In this document: positions 33,201 through 42,192 of the stretch, piece by piece | How positions within the stretch are numbered: position 1 is the first letter of the stretch | Layout of the letters: the number at the start of each line of letters is the position of its first letter | Origin: PFJX01 sp964466195 | GTDB taxonomy: Bacteria > Pseudomonadota > Gammaproteobacteria > Burkholderiales > Thiobacillaceae | NCBI GenBank assembly: GCA_964466195.1 | Contig: CAYXMQ010000002.1 | Span: forward strand, 62,001 to 126,000 | Direction of reading: 5' to 3' | DNA: 64,000 nucleotides | The notes under the pieces: generated by a model | The model's input: the letters and a program-made list of their open reading frames with translations, nothing else | Told to the model about the DNA's origin: nothing | Databases searched by the model: none | Translations under genes and position numbers: made by a program

Positions 33201-35536
33201 CGGCCATCAGCCCGCCTGTAGAAGAGGTAGAAGAAGCGCCGCCCGTCGCACCGGAACCCTTGGCGCCGCCTTTGGCGCCAAAGCCGCCCGCTCCGGCGCC
33301 CGCCCCGGCGCATGACGAACTGGACGAGCAGTTGCTGCCGATCTTTCTGGAAGAAGCCGCGGAGTTGTTGCCGCGTATCGGCGGCGTGCTGCGACAGTGG
33401 CGCGGCGCGCCGGACGACCCTGCGCTGCGCGATGCACTCAAGCGCGCCCTGCATACCTTGAAAGGCTCTGCGCGCATGGCGGGCGCGATGGTGCTGGGCG
33501 AAGCCGTACACGGCCTGGAAACCCAGGTCATCGAATGCGGCGATGCGCCGGCGACCACCGCCTATCTCGATACGCTGGAGTCGGCTTACGACCATCTGAC
33601 CGACCTCATCGAGCAACTGAAACCCCATACCGCCGCGCCGGAGCCGGTCGCAGCGGAAAGCGCGACCGAAGCCGCGCCGGAAGCCCAGGCCGCTGCCCAG
33701 ACCGGCGCGGCGATGCCCGCGGCGCGTCTCGAAGCCGAGATGCACACGCGCCAGTCCTTGCGTCTGAAGTCCGACATCATGGATACGCTGCTCAACGAGG
33801 CGGGCGAAGTCTCCATCGCGCGGGCGCGCATCGAGAATGTGCTGGCCTCTTACAAGCAGACCGCGCAGGAACTGGCCGCCAACGTCGACCGCCTGCGTTC
33901 GCAATTGCGCGAACTCGAAATCCAGGCTGAATCGCAAATGCATTCACGCTTGTCGCAAGTCGATGAAGGCCAGTTCGACCCGCTCGAATTCGACCGCTTT
34001 ACCCGCCTGCAGGAACTTACCCGCCTGATGGCGGAAAGCGTCAACGACGTCTCCACCGCCCAGGACAACCTGCTCTCCGGCCTCAACGAAGCCGACAACG
34101 CCCTGCTGCTGCAATCGCGCATGACGCGCAACCTGCAGCAGGAACTCATGCACATCCGCATGGTGCCGCTGAATACCCTGGCCGAACGCCTGTACCGCGT
34201 GGTGAGGCAAACCGCCAAGGAAACCGGGCGCAAAGCGCAGATGGAACTCGATGGCGGCCAGACCGAGCTGGACCGCGCCGTGCTCGACAAGATCGCCGCA
34301 CCGCTGGAACACCTGGTGCGCAATGCCGTGGCGCATGGCATCGAACAACCGGAACAGCGCGCCCAGGCCGGCAAGGCGGAATATGGCGAACTGCGTTTAT
34401 CGGCGCGTCAGGAAGGCAATGAAATCGTCATCACGCTGGCCGACGATGGCGCCGGCATCGACCTGGCGGCGGTGCGCGAACAAGCCGAAGCGCGCGGCTG
34501 GCTGAAATCGGGCGAGGTCGTCAGCCAGGATCAGTTGGAGCAACTGCTGTTCCGTTCCGGTTTGTCCACCGCCAAGCAGGTCACCGAAGTGGCTGGACGC
34601 GGCGTCGGCCTCGACGTCGTGAAAAACGAAATTGCCGGCATCGGCGGCCGCGTGAAACTGGAAACCGAAACCGGCAAGGGCGCCCGTTTCACGATACGCC
34701 TGCCGTTGACGCTGGCCTTGACTCAGGTCGTGCTTGCCCGCGCCGGTGGCCAGACCTGGGCGCTGCCGGCATCGCTGGTCACGTTGGTGCGTGAATTCAA
34801 GCTCGATCAGGTGCAAGCCTTGCACGACACCGGCTATCTCGAACTCGACGGCGAACGCTACCCGTTGCGCACGCTGGCCGAACTGGTCGGCCGCAAGGCG
34901 CAGCCGGGCGACAGCCGTTTCCGCACCGTCCTGTTGTTGCACGCCGGCGCGCAACGCCTGGCCGTCCGCGTCGATGCACTGGATGGCAACTATGAAGCGG
35001 TGGTCAAGAACATCGGCCCGCAGCTCGCGCGCATCGCCGGCATCAGCGGCGCTACGGTGCTGGGCGACGGACGCGTCGCGTTGATCGTCAATCCTTTCCA
35101 GTTGGCCGAGCGGGCGCCGCTGGCGGATATGGAGCGCGAGCCGGAAAGCATCGAATTGGCGCCGCTGGTGATGGTGGTCGACGATTCGCTGACGGTGCGC
35201 AAGATCACCACACGTTTTCTGCAGCGCGAAGGCTATCGCGTCTGCACCGCGCGCGACGGCGTCGAAGCCCTCGAAATGTTGGAAGAGGAAATGCCGGCGG
35301 TGATGTTGCTGGATATCGAAATGCCGCGCATGGATGGCTTCGAAGTGGTCCGGCATGTACGCTCCAGCGCCGTCACGCGCCAGTTGCCGATCATCATGAT
35401 CACCTCGCGCACGGCGGACAAGCATCGCAGCCATGCGCTCGACGCCGGCGTCGACGCCTACATGGGCAAGCCTTTCCAGGAGGACGCGCTGCTGGCCGAA
35501 ATTCAGCGTTTGGCCGGGCAGACCTTACCGGCCTAG
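30218..35536 (+). CDS. chpA: Hybrid chemotaxis kinase ChpA (PilL)
   Basis: ChpA is the multi-HPt CheA-like kinase controlling type IV pilus motility and surface responses. The 1772-residue protein has an N-terminal region with degenerate helical repeats. Three HPt domains have His at about 721 (RRSFHTLKGSGRM), 908 (IRAAHTLAGISR) and 1079 (KRALHTLKGSARM). A dimerisation region, a HATPase domain (HLVRNAVAHGIEQPEQR, DDGAGIDL, GRGVGLDVVKNEI), a CheW-like domain (about 1500-1630) and a C-terminal receiver with Asp about 1699 (LLDIEMPRMDGFE) follow. Pro/Ala-rich linkers join the domains. It ends the pil-chp operon; pilK and chpB are not present. Confidence 0.95.
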   Translation: MSVETEFDLGSLTWVKGELDNALESARAALADWNGEDSNPLKAASAYLHQVYGALQIVDLQGVSLVAGETDRLLAEMATRDELRNRDSAEIVLQAIAALKGYLDELMSGAPHIELKLAATLNAVMLRRGAEAPPPSELFYPDTGVRAPREAPELAMADDLRNRAVRNARLQYQKGLLQFLQNKDATAGLMQMHTAVSAVEKLASGPAQYTFWWTAAGLMEALRRGGVPTDFWLKRLCGRIDMQMRRLMDGSRQLADRLFRDVLFYVAQDASPSGRVEQTRELFGLEHYFPVLETSQDAAARIQLATLRDNLGSAKDHWIRYCAGRTESLQPFQLAALAVFEAARHLPNASMQALTRIVQAVAKRLPGEADATQNEALQLEMATALLLAQNAVEHYAALGEEFDRQSGAQAMRLQASIDPHFDTSTIPVVAMLDEISRAAQEKLVVAQVTQEVQANLNQVEEVLDRFFRDASDRAGMPMVPNLMKQVLGAFNILQLDVAADLVREAIRRIEHFTAADAPGGVNYIAPENLNWVAEALSTLGIYLDALRHGRDDSQALSGLLAQPEVVVQPEVSVEEQIRIDIERIKDSMPQWGAEGGSPEARASLKAELGKLARDADLVGDTTLRSQADAAVKALDAANPAQAVVQAVQQIGAATSAHEAPAPSAEAMRLAAASDEDVDQEMLSTFIEEAQDVLGSIIAQVVRLNVSPYDKEAFTSVRRSFHTLKGSGRMVGLNNLAEPAWEIEQTLNTWLRDEKVPSSEMLDFLENAANVFLVWVVELEEQGQARVESAALINGARKLRGETAVAGVAESPPPKPEAGVVASSGQIAGEHSADAFDGGNTAAVEAIAPAQESELDQDVDIDGHRLPADLYVIFIGEAAQRLAELHTALGEMAGGQRPTAWEVFIRAAHTLAGISRTTGFMPLAEAAHAVENWAGLWSDKTVPLTPAMCAHLEAALAPLEQALEGILARRFPAAMPQVAAALALIQPDAEAASHAAAISPPVEEVEEAPPVAPEPLAPPLAPKPPAPAPAPAHDELDEQLLPIFLEEAAELLPRIGGVLRQWRGAPDDPALRDALKRALHTLKGSARMAGAMVLGEAVHGLETQVIECGDAPATTAYLDTLESAYDHLTDLIEQLKPHTAAPEPVAAESATEAAPEAQAAAQTGAAMPAARLEAEMHTRQSLRLKSDIMDTLLNEAGEVSIARARIENVLASYKQTAQELAANVDRLRSQLRELEIQAESQMHSRLSQVDEGQFDPLEFDRFTRLQELTRLMAESVNDVSTAQDNLLSGLNEADNALLLQSRMTRNLQQELMHIRMVPLNTLAERLYRVVRQTAKETGRKAQMELDGGQTELDRAVLDKIAAPLEHLVRNAVAHGIEQPEQRAQAGKAEYGELRLSARQEGNEIVITLADDGAGIDLAAVREQAEARGWLKSGEVVSQDQLEQLLFRSGLSTAKQVTEVAGRGVGLDVVKNEIAGIGGRVKLETETGKGARFTIRLPLTLALTQVVLARAGGQTWALPASLVTLVREFKLDQVQALHDTGYLELDGERYPLRTLAELVGRKAQPGDSRFRTVLLLHAGAQRLAVRVDALDGNYEAVVKNIGPQLARIAGISGATVLGDGRVALIVNPFQLAERAPLADMEREPESIELAPLVMVVDDSLTVRKITTRFLQREGYRVCTARDGVEALEMLEEEMPAVMLLDIEMPRMDGFEVVRHVRSSAVTRQLPIIMITSRTADKHRSHALDAGVDAYMGKPFQEDALLAEIQRLAGQTLPA

Positions 35537-35561
35537 AGCGTACCAGCCGGATGGCCGCCGC

Positions 35562-36383
35562 TCAGGCCGGCCACTGCACCCAGCCCATATAGGCGGTCAG
35601 CAGCACGATGCTGCCGAAGACGATGCGGTACCAGGCGAAAACCACGAAGGAATGGGTGGAGACGAAGCTGAGAAAGGTCTTCACCGCCACCATCGCCGCG
35701 ACGAAGGAGGCCACGAAGCCGACCAGGAAGACCGGTAGATCGCCCAGCCCCAGCAGATGCCAGTTTTTGTACAGGTCATAAACGGTGGCGGCGGTCATCG
35801 TCGGCACCGCCAGAAAAAAGGAAAACTCGGTCGCCGCCTTGCGCGTAAGGCCGAATACCACGCCGCCCATGATCGTCGCGCCGGCGCGGGAAACACCGGG
35901 GAACAACGCCAGCGACTGGGCCAAACCCACCTTGAGCGCGGTTTTCCAGTCCATCGCGTCGACGCTCTGTATGCGCGGGTGATAGACGCGTTTCTCGATG
36001 TACAGAATCAGAAAGCCGCCGGCGATCAATGCCGCCGCCACCGTCAACGGATTGAACAGATAGGCCTTGATCGTGCCGTGAAACAGCACGCCCAGAATCA
36101 TCGCCGGAATAAAGGCGATCAGCAGGTTGGCGACGAATCGCCGCTGCACCGGATCGGACTTGTAGCCGCCGGCCACCTGGACCAGGCGCTCGCGGTACAC
36201 CCAGCATATCGCCAGGATTGCGGCGAACTGGATCACGATCTTGAATACCTTGCTCTGCTCGTCGGTGTAGTCGAGCAGGCTGCCGAGGATGATCAGATGT
36301 CCGGTGGAAGAGATCGGCAGAAACTCGGTCAAACCTTCGACGATGCCGAGTAGCAGCGCCTTGAACAGGAGGAGGAGGTCCAC
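35562..36383 (-). CDS. uppP: Undecaprenyl-diphosphatase UppP
   Basis: UppP (BacA) recycles undecaprenyl pyrophosphate in the cytoplasmic membrane for peptidoglycan and surface polysaccharide synthesis. The 273-residue polytopic protein has the catalytic N-terminal motif GIVEGLTEFLPISSTGHL and the second motif FPGVSRAGATIMGG, with about eight hydrophobic segments. It is convergent with chpA, 25 bp away, without a visible terminator, and divergent from rdgC. Confidence 0.96.
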   Translation of the reverse strand: MDLLLLFKALLLGIVEGLTEFLPISSTGHLIILGSLLDYTDEQSKVFKIVIQFAAILAICWVYRERLVQVAGGYKSDPVQRRFVANLLIAFIPAMILGVLFHGTIKAYLFNPLTVAAALIAGGFLILYIEKRVYHPRIQSVDAMDWKTALKVGLAQSLALFPGVSRAGATIMGGVVFGLTRKAATEFSFFLAVPTMTAATVYDLYKNWHLLGLGDLPVFLVGFVASFVAAMVAVKTFLSFVSTHSFVVFAWYRIVFGSIVLLTAYMGWVQWPA

Positions 36384-36539
36384 GGTGGGGCTTTCTTGTC
36401 AGATGAATAGGGCCGGATGCCGGCCGCGATTCTAACAGCGGCGCATCGGCTCAATTCGGACTGACGCCCAGCCGCATGCCGGAGCGACAACTTGGCGGCC
36501 GGTTTGCTGGATAATCGCCCACTTTTTTGCGAGCCTGCC

Positions 36540-37442
36540 ATGTGGTTCAAGAACCTCTCCGTCTACCGTATCCCCGCCAATCAGGCGCTTGACCTCGCCA
36601 AGCTGGAAGAGCAACTCTCGCGTCAGACGCTGCAAGCCTGCGGCAATCAAGACATGGAAAGCCAGGGCTGGGTATCGCCGCGAGGCGACGAGCGTCTGCT
36701 GCATGTGTTGAACCAGCAGGTATTGATTGCGCTCGGCGTCGAACAGAAACTGCTGCCGGGCAGCATCGTGACCCAGTTCGCCAAAGACCGCGCCGCGGAA
36801 CTGGAAGAACAGCAAGGCTACAAACTGGGCCGCAAGCAGCTGCGCGAACTCAAGGAGCAGATCACCGATGAACTGCTGCCGCGCGCCTTCGTGCGCCGCC
36901 GCATGACCTGGGCCTGGATCGACCCGGTCAACGGCTGGCTGGTGGTTGATGCCGCCACGCCGTTGAAAGCGGAAGAGCTGCTCGAACGGCTGAACAAGAC
37001 GCTGGACGACTTGCCGGTGCGCATGCTGCACACCGAGCTTTCGCCCAGTGTCGCAATGACCGACTGGCTGGTGGCCGGCGAAGCCCCAGCCGGCTTCACC
37101 ATCGACCGCGACCTCGAACTGTGCGCCGCCGACGACGGCAAAGCCACCGTCCGCTATGTGCGGCATGCGTTGGAAGGCGAGGAAATCCAGCAGCACATCG
37201 CCGCCGGCAAGACCGCCACCAAACTGGGCTTGAGCTGGAACGACCGCATTGCCTTCGTGCTCAGCGAACAGCTCCAGCTCAAGCGCCTCAGCTTCCTCGA
37301 CATCCTGAAAGAGAACAGCGAACAAGCCGACAACGCCGACGAGCAATTCGACCTCGACTTTGCCTTGATGACCGGCGAAGTCGCGAAATTGCTGGACGAT
37401 GTCGTCGCTGCGCTGGGCGGGGAGAAGGCGAAGCCGGTGTGA
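36540..37442 (+). CDS. rdgC: Recombination-associated protein RdgC
   Basis: RdgC is a ring-shaped DNA-binding protein that limits RecA activity and is associated with the nucleoid. The 300-residue product has the family start MWFKNLSVYRI and the motifs QGWVSPRG, KLLPGSIV and DELLPRAFVRRRMTWAWID (key parts), all typical of RdgC. The start at 36540 is the family Met; the frame extends 16 codons upstream without support. It stands between divergent uppP and the convergent RND gene. Confidence 0.95.
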   Translation: MWFKNLSVYRIPANQALDLAKLEEQLSRQTLQACGNQDMESQGWVSPRGDERLLHVLNQQVLIALGVEQKLLPGSIVTQFAKDRAAELEEQQGYKLGRKQLRELKEQITDELLPRAFVRRRMTWAWIDPVNGWLVVDAATPLKAEELLERLNKTLDDLPVRMLHTELSPSVAMTDWLVAGEAPAGFTIDRDLELCAADDGKATVRYVRHALEGEEIQQHIAAGKTATKLGLSWNDRIAFVLSEQLQLKRLSFLDILKENSEQADNADEQFDLDFALMTGEVAKLLDDVVAALGGEKAKPV

Positions 37443-37479
37443 GCGGCGCCGCTTTCTCGTCATGGCCGCCGGGCCGCGC

Positions 37480-40400
37480 CTACGCCGGCAGTGCGGCCGC
37501 CAGCCGTTTGCGCATCAACCCGCCGTGCATCAGCGGGGTGACGAACAAGGTCAGCGGCGTCGCGACCGCCAGACCCCAGATGATGCTGGCGGCGAGCGGC
37601 CCCCAGAGCAGGGAGTCGCCGCCGACGCCGAAGGCGAGCGAGACCAGGCCGCCGATGACGGTCAGCGTCGTGATGATGATCGGCACCAGCCGCCGCCGAC
37701 CGGCATAGAACGCGGCGGCGAGAGGCGGCAGGCCGCGGGCCAGGCGGTCTTCGCCGGCGGAGACCAGCACGATGGAGGCATTCACCGCCACACCCGACAG
37801 CGCGACGCAGCCATACAGCGTGTACAGCGTGATCGGCTGCGCGCCGATCAGCAGCCCCAGGGCGACGCCGGCCAGCGCCATCGGCGCCGTGGCGAGGATC
37901 ACCAGCGGCAGCACCAGCCGGCCGAATTGCAACGCCAGCAGGGCGTACATCAGGACCAGCCCCAGCACCAGGAACGCAAGCAGATCGCGCAAGCTGGCCT
38001 TGACATCGTCCAGCTCACCGCCCTGCTGCAGGCTGACCCCGGGGTAGTGCGGGGCGATGCGCGCCCAGGCGGCCTCCACGGCCGCCACGGCATGGCGCGC
38101 GGTGATGCGGTCCTGGTCGAAACCGGCGTGCAGCGTGATGGCGCGCTCGCCGTTGACGCGGCGAAGTTCGCCCGGGGTCGATTGCAGCGTGACGGTAAAC
38201 AATTCGCCAGGATTGATGCGGCGGCCATCCGGCAGCCGCCAGGGCTTCGCCAGCAGGCGTTCCACTTCCGCCTGATTCATCGCCCGGCCGCGCACCACGA
38301 CATCCAGCGTCTGCTCGCCGTCGTTGACCTTGCCGACGGCGATGCCCTCGAAATGCAGCCGTATCAGGGCGGCCAATTGGTACGGATCGAGCCCGGCGCG
38401 CGCGGCAGCCGGCGCATCCACGCGCAAGGTCAGGCGCGGCTGGCTGAAGCCGGCGTCGTCGTTCATGTCGCTGAAGCCGGGCAGTTCGGCCAGCGCCAGG
38501 CGCAGTTCGCGCGCGGCTTCGGCCAGGCGGTCGAGCGGCGCCCCGGTCAGGCGCAAGGACAGGCTCGACAGCATCGGCAGATCGGCGGACAGCACCTGCA
38601 CCGAGATGCTGTCGGCGCCGGTCGCTTTCAGGGCCGGTCGCAGCGCCGCGACATACGCTTCGACGCTGCGACCGCTGGCCGATTCCGGCGCCAGGCTGAT
38701 GGTGACCTGGCCCATTTGTTCGCCGATCACCATTTCGCTCGGGGTGAACTGCAAGCCGGCCATCGCCAGCGTGGCGTTGAGTTCGCCCGGCCGGGCGATG
38801 CGCTGCGCGGCCAGTTCGAGTTCGCGTGTCGCCGCCAGCGTGGTTTCCAGATTGCTGGCCGGCGGCATCTGAACATTGACGTTGAACACGCGCAGCGGGT
38901 CGGACGCGAACCAGCGCGGTTTCACCCATTCCAGCGTCAGGGCAGCGCCTGCAAACAGAAAGACGCCGGCAAACAGGACGAACACCGGCGCCGGATGACG
39001 CAATGCCAAGAGCAGGCCTTTGCCGTAATAGCGCCGCAAATGCCGCGCGAAAGCGTCGCGCCAGCCCCGGCCGTTACCGACGCCGCCCCAGGCGACGGCA
39101 TGGCGCGGCAAAATCCACAGCGAGGCGACCAAGCTGCACAGCAGCGTCAACATCACCGCCAGCGGCGTCACGAACATGAAGCGCCCCATCAGTCCCGGCA
39201 GGAACAGCAACGGCGCGAACGCCAGGCAGGTGGCGAAGATCGAGGCGGTCACCGGCCGCGCCACCTCCTGCAATGCCGCCTTCACTGCGGCAGTGCGTTC
39301 CATGCCGGCAGCCAGGCGCAGACGAATGGCTTCCGCCACCACGACGGCATCGTCCAACGGTATGCCGAGGACGATGGCGACGCCGAGCAACACCGAGACA
39401 TTGAGGGTATGGCCCATCAGATGCAACGCCAGGAACATGCCGGCCAATGCGAACGGCACGCCCATGCTGGTAAGCAATGCAAGGCGATGGCCGAGAAAGA
39501 ACCAGGTCACCGCCAACACCACGAGGAGGCCGAACACGGCATTGGCCTCCATCACGCCAATGGCCTCGCGCGTCGTGGCGCTCTGGTCATCGAGCAAGGT
39601 CAGCACCGGCGCGCCGAAAGCCTGATTGGTATCGTTGACCAGGGCATGGATGGAATCGGTCAGCGCCAGCGTGTTGACGTTTTCGCGCTTGATCACCGAC
39701 AGCAACACCGCCGGTTTGCCGTCCAGGCGCACCAGTTCACGTGCGGGTGCGACGCCGGTGGCGACACGGGCGAGTTCGCCGACCTGCACGCTGCGGCCAT
39801 CGGCGCCGGTAATCGGCAGTTCAGCCAGAAAATCCGGATTGGCATTGAGCCCCTCGACCCGCATGGCATAGCGGCGTCCGGAAATATCGGCCATGCCGGC
39901 CGGCAGGCTGCGTGTCTGTTCGGCCACGGCGCGGGTCAGGTCTTCCAGTGCGACGCCCTTCCGCTCCAAGGCGCCGGGGTCGAACGTGACGACAAGCTCG
40001 CGGCTGCGCAAGCCATAAGCCCAGGTGCGACCGACGCCGGGCAGCTTTTCCAGCTTGTCGCGCGTGGCCGCAGCCAGATCGCAAATGCGCCCGTCCGCGA
40101 CGCTGCCGGGCGCTCCGGCGCTGACCACGACCATCGCGGTGGGAAAGAAGTTCGACGAGGTCAGTTCGATGATCTGCGGTGAGCGCGCCTCCTTCGGAAA
40201 GTCGGCCGAGGCCTGTCGAATCTCGCGGTCCAACGCCGCCAGCCGGCGTTCGAAACGGCTGTGATCCAGATCATGAAAACGCACCAGCAATGTCGCGACA
40301 TGGTCGCGCGTGGTGGCGGCGACATAGCGGACATCGCTGACGCGCCGCGCCGCGGCCTCCAATGGCAACGTAATTTCACGCTCCACGTCCTGCGCGGTGG

Positions 40401-40551
40401 CGCCCGGCCAGACCACCGCGACGGCCACCCAGTTCAGTTCCACCTCCGGGTACTGCGCCCGCGGCATCGCGAAATACGCCCAGGCGCCCAGTAAAAGGAC
40501 GACGGCGAAGAGAATGTCGGCAAGACGATGGGAACGAAAAATGGGTGGCAT
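37480..40551 (-). CDS. RND family efflux transporter permease, without partner genes
   Basis: The 1023-residue inner membrane protein has the architecture of AcrB/MdtB-like RND pumps. There are two sets of about six helices, two large periplasmic loops, and the helix 4 motif GIPLDDAVVVAEAIRLR carrying the paired Asp residues needed for proton movement. The N-terminus MPPIFRSHRLADILF and the motif VWPGATAQDVEREITLPLE (key part) are typical. The start at 40551 was chosen; the upstream extension has no family match. No membrane-fusion protein or outer membrane channel gene is adjacent. It is divergent, with about 44 bp between starts, from two exported SRPBCC genes. Confidence 0.92.
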   Translation of the reverse strand: MPPIFRSHRLADILFAVVLLLGAWAYFAMPRAQYPEVELNWVAVAVVWPGATAQDVEREITLPLEAAARRVSDVRYVAATTRDHVATLLVRFHDLDHSRFERRLAALDREIRQASADFPKEARSPQIIELTSSNFFPTAMVVVSAGAPGSVADGRICDLAAATRDKLEKLPGVGRTWAYGLRSRELVVTFDPGALERKGVALEDLTRAVAEQTRSLPAGMADISGRRYAMRVEGLNANPDFLAELPITGADGRSVQVGELARVATGVAPARELVRLDGKPAVLLSVIKRENVNTLALTDSIHALVNDTNQAFGAPVLTLLDDQSATTREAIGVMEANAVFGLLVVLAVTWFFLGHRLALLTSMGVPFALAGMFLALHLMGHTLNVSVLLGVAIVLGIPLDDAVVVAEAIRLRLAAGMERTAAVKAALQEVARPVTASIFATCLAFAPLLFLPGLMGRFMFVTPLAVMLTLLCSLVASLWILPRHAVAWGGVGNGRGWRDAFARHLRRYYGKGLLLALRHPAPVFVLFAGVFLFAGAALTLEWVKPRWFASDPLRVFNVNVQMPPASNLETTLAATRELELAAQRIARPGELNATLAMAGLQFTPSEMVIGEQMGQVTISLAPESASGRSVEAYVAALRPALKATGADSISVQVLSADLPMLSSLSLRLTGAPLDRLAEAARELRLALAELPGFSDMNDDAGFSQPRLTLRVDAPAAARAGLDPYQLAALIRLHFEGIAVGKVNDGEQTLDVVVRGRAMNQAEVERLLAKPWRLPDGRRINPGELFTVTLQSTPGELRRVNGERAITLHAGFDQDRITARHAVAAVEAAWARIAPHYPGVSLQQGGELDDVKASLRDLLAFLVLGLVLMYALLALQFGRLVLPLVILATAPMALAGVALGLLIGAQPITLYTLYGCVALSGVAVNASIVLVSAGEDRLARGLPPLAAAFYAGRRRLVPIIITTLTVIGGLVSLAFGVGGDSLLWGPLAASIIWGLAVATPLTLFVTPLMHGGLMRKRLAAALPA

Positions 40552-40595
40552 GGATATACTTCGGCAATGATCCAATTCGTTGCTTTTCAATCGGC

Positions 40596-41174
40596 GTGAA
40601 ACCGCTACTCCGCACTTTACTTCTGTCTTGCCTGCTGCTGTTGCCGGCCTATGCCGCCAAGACGCAGGCGGCGGAGGCACAAACCCAAACCAGCGTGCGC
40701 CAAGCAGGCAATATCCTAACCGTGGAAGGCACGCTGGCGACGCCGGTCAAGCTGGCGACCGCCTGGGCGGTGCTGACCGATTACCCCCGTTTCCCCGAAT
40801 TCGTGCCGGGCATCTACAGCAACCGGATACTGGAACGGCGCAACGAGTTCATTCTGATCGAACAGCGCGGCATGATTGCGAACTCGCAGTTTCAGATGCC
40901 GTATCAAGGCGTCATGCAGGTGGAAGAACGCAAACGCGATACGCTCGCGGAGGGCATGAAGATACTTTTTCTTAGCGGCCCATTGAAGGATGTCCAGGGC
41001 GAGTGGAACATCCAGCCTGGCAAACAACTCGGATTGACCTATCGCATGCAGATGGACTTGACGAAGACACCCTTCCCGCCGGCGATGGCCGTGTCTATCG
41101 TCGAGCAGCAGGTGCGCACCTGGGTCGATGCGTTTTCCCGTGAGATGCAAGCCGTGAAAAGGATCAAGGAATGA
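40596..41174 (+). CDS. Exported SRPBCC (START-like) protein, first copy
   Basis: The 192-residue product (GTG start) has a signal peptide (VKPLLRTLLLSCLLLLPAYA) followed by a domain with the polyketide-cyclase/START pattern: PVKLATAWAVLTDYPRFPEFVPGI near residue 45 and a long C-terminal helix (QVRTWVDAFSREMQAV). Such folds form a hydrophobic pocket. GTG at 40596 was chosen because an ATG at 40545 would lie inside the divergent RND gene and precede a poor leader. Its stop overlaps the start of a second, related gene (ATGA). The ligand is unknown. Confidence 0.75.
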   Translation: MKPLLRTLLLSCLLLLPAYAAKTQAAEAQTQTSVRQAGNILTVEGTLATPVKLATAWAVLTDYPRFPEFVPGIYSNRILERRNEFILIEQRGMIANSQFQMPYQGVMQVEERKRDTLAEGMKILFLSGPLKDVQGEWNIQPGKQLGLTYRMQMDLTKTPFPPAMAVSIVEQQVRTWVDAFSREMQAVKRIKE

Positions 41175-41737
41175 GGCGCGCATTCTGGGCGGCCGTATGG
41201 CTGGCGCTGGCCTCGTCCGGCGTGCTCGCGGCCGGGGCGCAGGTCAATGCCAAGACAGGCCTCAGCGGCGTGCGAGTCGATGCCTCACAGGTGCTGCAGA
41301 CCGATGCGAATACGCTATGGGACACCCTCACCGATTACAACCGTCTGGCGACCTTCATCCCGGACATGATCTCCAGCCGTGTCATCTCGGCGCCTGGTGC
41401 GCCGAAACGGGTCGAACAGATCGCCAATGCCGGCGTATTCGCCTTCGTGATGCCCGATCAGGTCGTGCTGGCGCTGGAAGAAACGCCGAACAGCTTGATT
41501 CGTTTTCGCGCCCTCTCCGGCAAGCTCGTTTCGATGACCGGCGAATGGCGCATCATCGGCGACGCGGCTCCCGTCACGCTGCGCTATTTCGCGCATATCG
41601 TGCCGCTCAGTCCGATTCCGCCACTGGGTTCCGGCTTCTTTGTCGAGGAAGAAGTGCGCGCCCGCTTCGAGGCGGTCGGTCGCGAAGCCGAGCGACGCGC
41701 GCGCGAAACCAGAAAATCGCCTTACCTGGCCCGCTAG
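41171..41737 (+). CDS. Exported SRPBCC (START-like) protein, second copy
   Basis: The 188-residue product has a signal peptide (MRRAFWAAVWLALASSGVLA) and the same domain pattern as its upstream neighbour: DANTLWDTLTDYNRLATFIPDM corresponds to the first copy's TAWAVLTDYPRFPEFVP. The pair looks like an ancient duplication with low identity. Translation is coupled by a 4-bp overlap. Both are predicted periplasmic and are transcribed divergently from the RND permease, suggesting a shared envelope or hydrophobic-compound role, which is inference. Confidence 0.78.
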   Translation: MRRAFWAAVWLALASSGVLAAGAQVNAKTGLSGVRVDASQVLQTDANTLWDTLTDYNRLATFIPDMISSRVISAPGAPKRVEQIANAGVFAFVMPDQVVLALEETPNSLIRFRALSGKLVSMTGEWRIIGDAAPVTLRYFAHIVPLSPIPPLGSGFFVEEEVRARFEAVGREAERRARETRKSPYLAR

Positions 41738-41754
41738 CCCTAAAGGAACGCCGC

Positions 41755-42180
41755 ATGCTGCAACCGCGACACGCCATTTCGCCAAGCTTCTGGCGGACCG
41801 CACTCCTGGTCATCGGCGCCGCGCTGCTGACCGGGTGCGACCAACTCTCCGAACGCGCCGGCTTTCACGACCCGGCCAAGATCGAAGCGGAAGGCAAGGC
41901 GATCGGCGGCGCCTGCCGGCATGCCGGGCGCGGACTGGAAGATTGCTACCGGCTCAACCGGGAAGCGTCCAAAGCCGCCGTCTACTCGGGCTGGAAAGAG
42001 ATGAATGAATACATGCTGAAGAACAATATGCAGGCCGTGGAGCCCAACATTCCGCCGGATACCTTCACGCTAAAACCGAGAAAGAAGAAGAAAGAGGACG
42101 CTGAAGACGAAGCCGCGGACAAGGCAAAGAAAGAGACACCAAGCGATGCGGCCGACGCCAAACCGGCAAAGGAACATTAA
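41755..42180 (+). CDS. Small lipoprotein with charged tail
   Basis: The 141-residue product has a lipoprotein signal (TALLVIGAALLTGC, lipid on the Cys at about residue 28). A short Cys-containing region follows (GGACRHAGRGLEDCYRLNREASKAAVYSGWKEMNEYM, given by its ends GGACRHAG and KEMNEYM) and then a Lys/Glu/Ala-rich tail. The two Cys after the lipobox could form a disulfide. It lies 17 bp after the second SRPBCC gene on the same strand. I do not recognise the family. Confidence 0.75.
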   Translation: MLQPRHAISPSFWRTALLVIGAALLTGCDQLSERAGFHDPAKIEAEGKAIGGACRHAGRGLEDCYRLNREASKAAVYSGWKEMNEYMLKNNMQAVEPNIPPDTFTLKPRKKKKEDAEDEAADKAKKETPSDAADAKPAKEH

Positions 42181-42192
42181 AAGGCATTCGAA

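Noticed and set aside
37399..40182. Open frame of over 900 codons on the plus strand opposite the RND gene
   Set aside because: Antisense shadow in GC-rich DNA; translation is Gln/Arg/His-rich without domains, while the minus strand encodes a clear RND permease.
40545..40595. ATG start at 40545 for the first SRPBCC gene
   Set aside because: It overlaps the divergent RND start and adds residues that spoil the signal peptide; GTG at 40596 gives a normal one.
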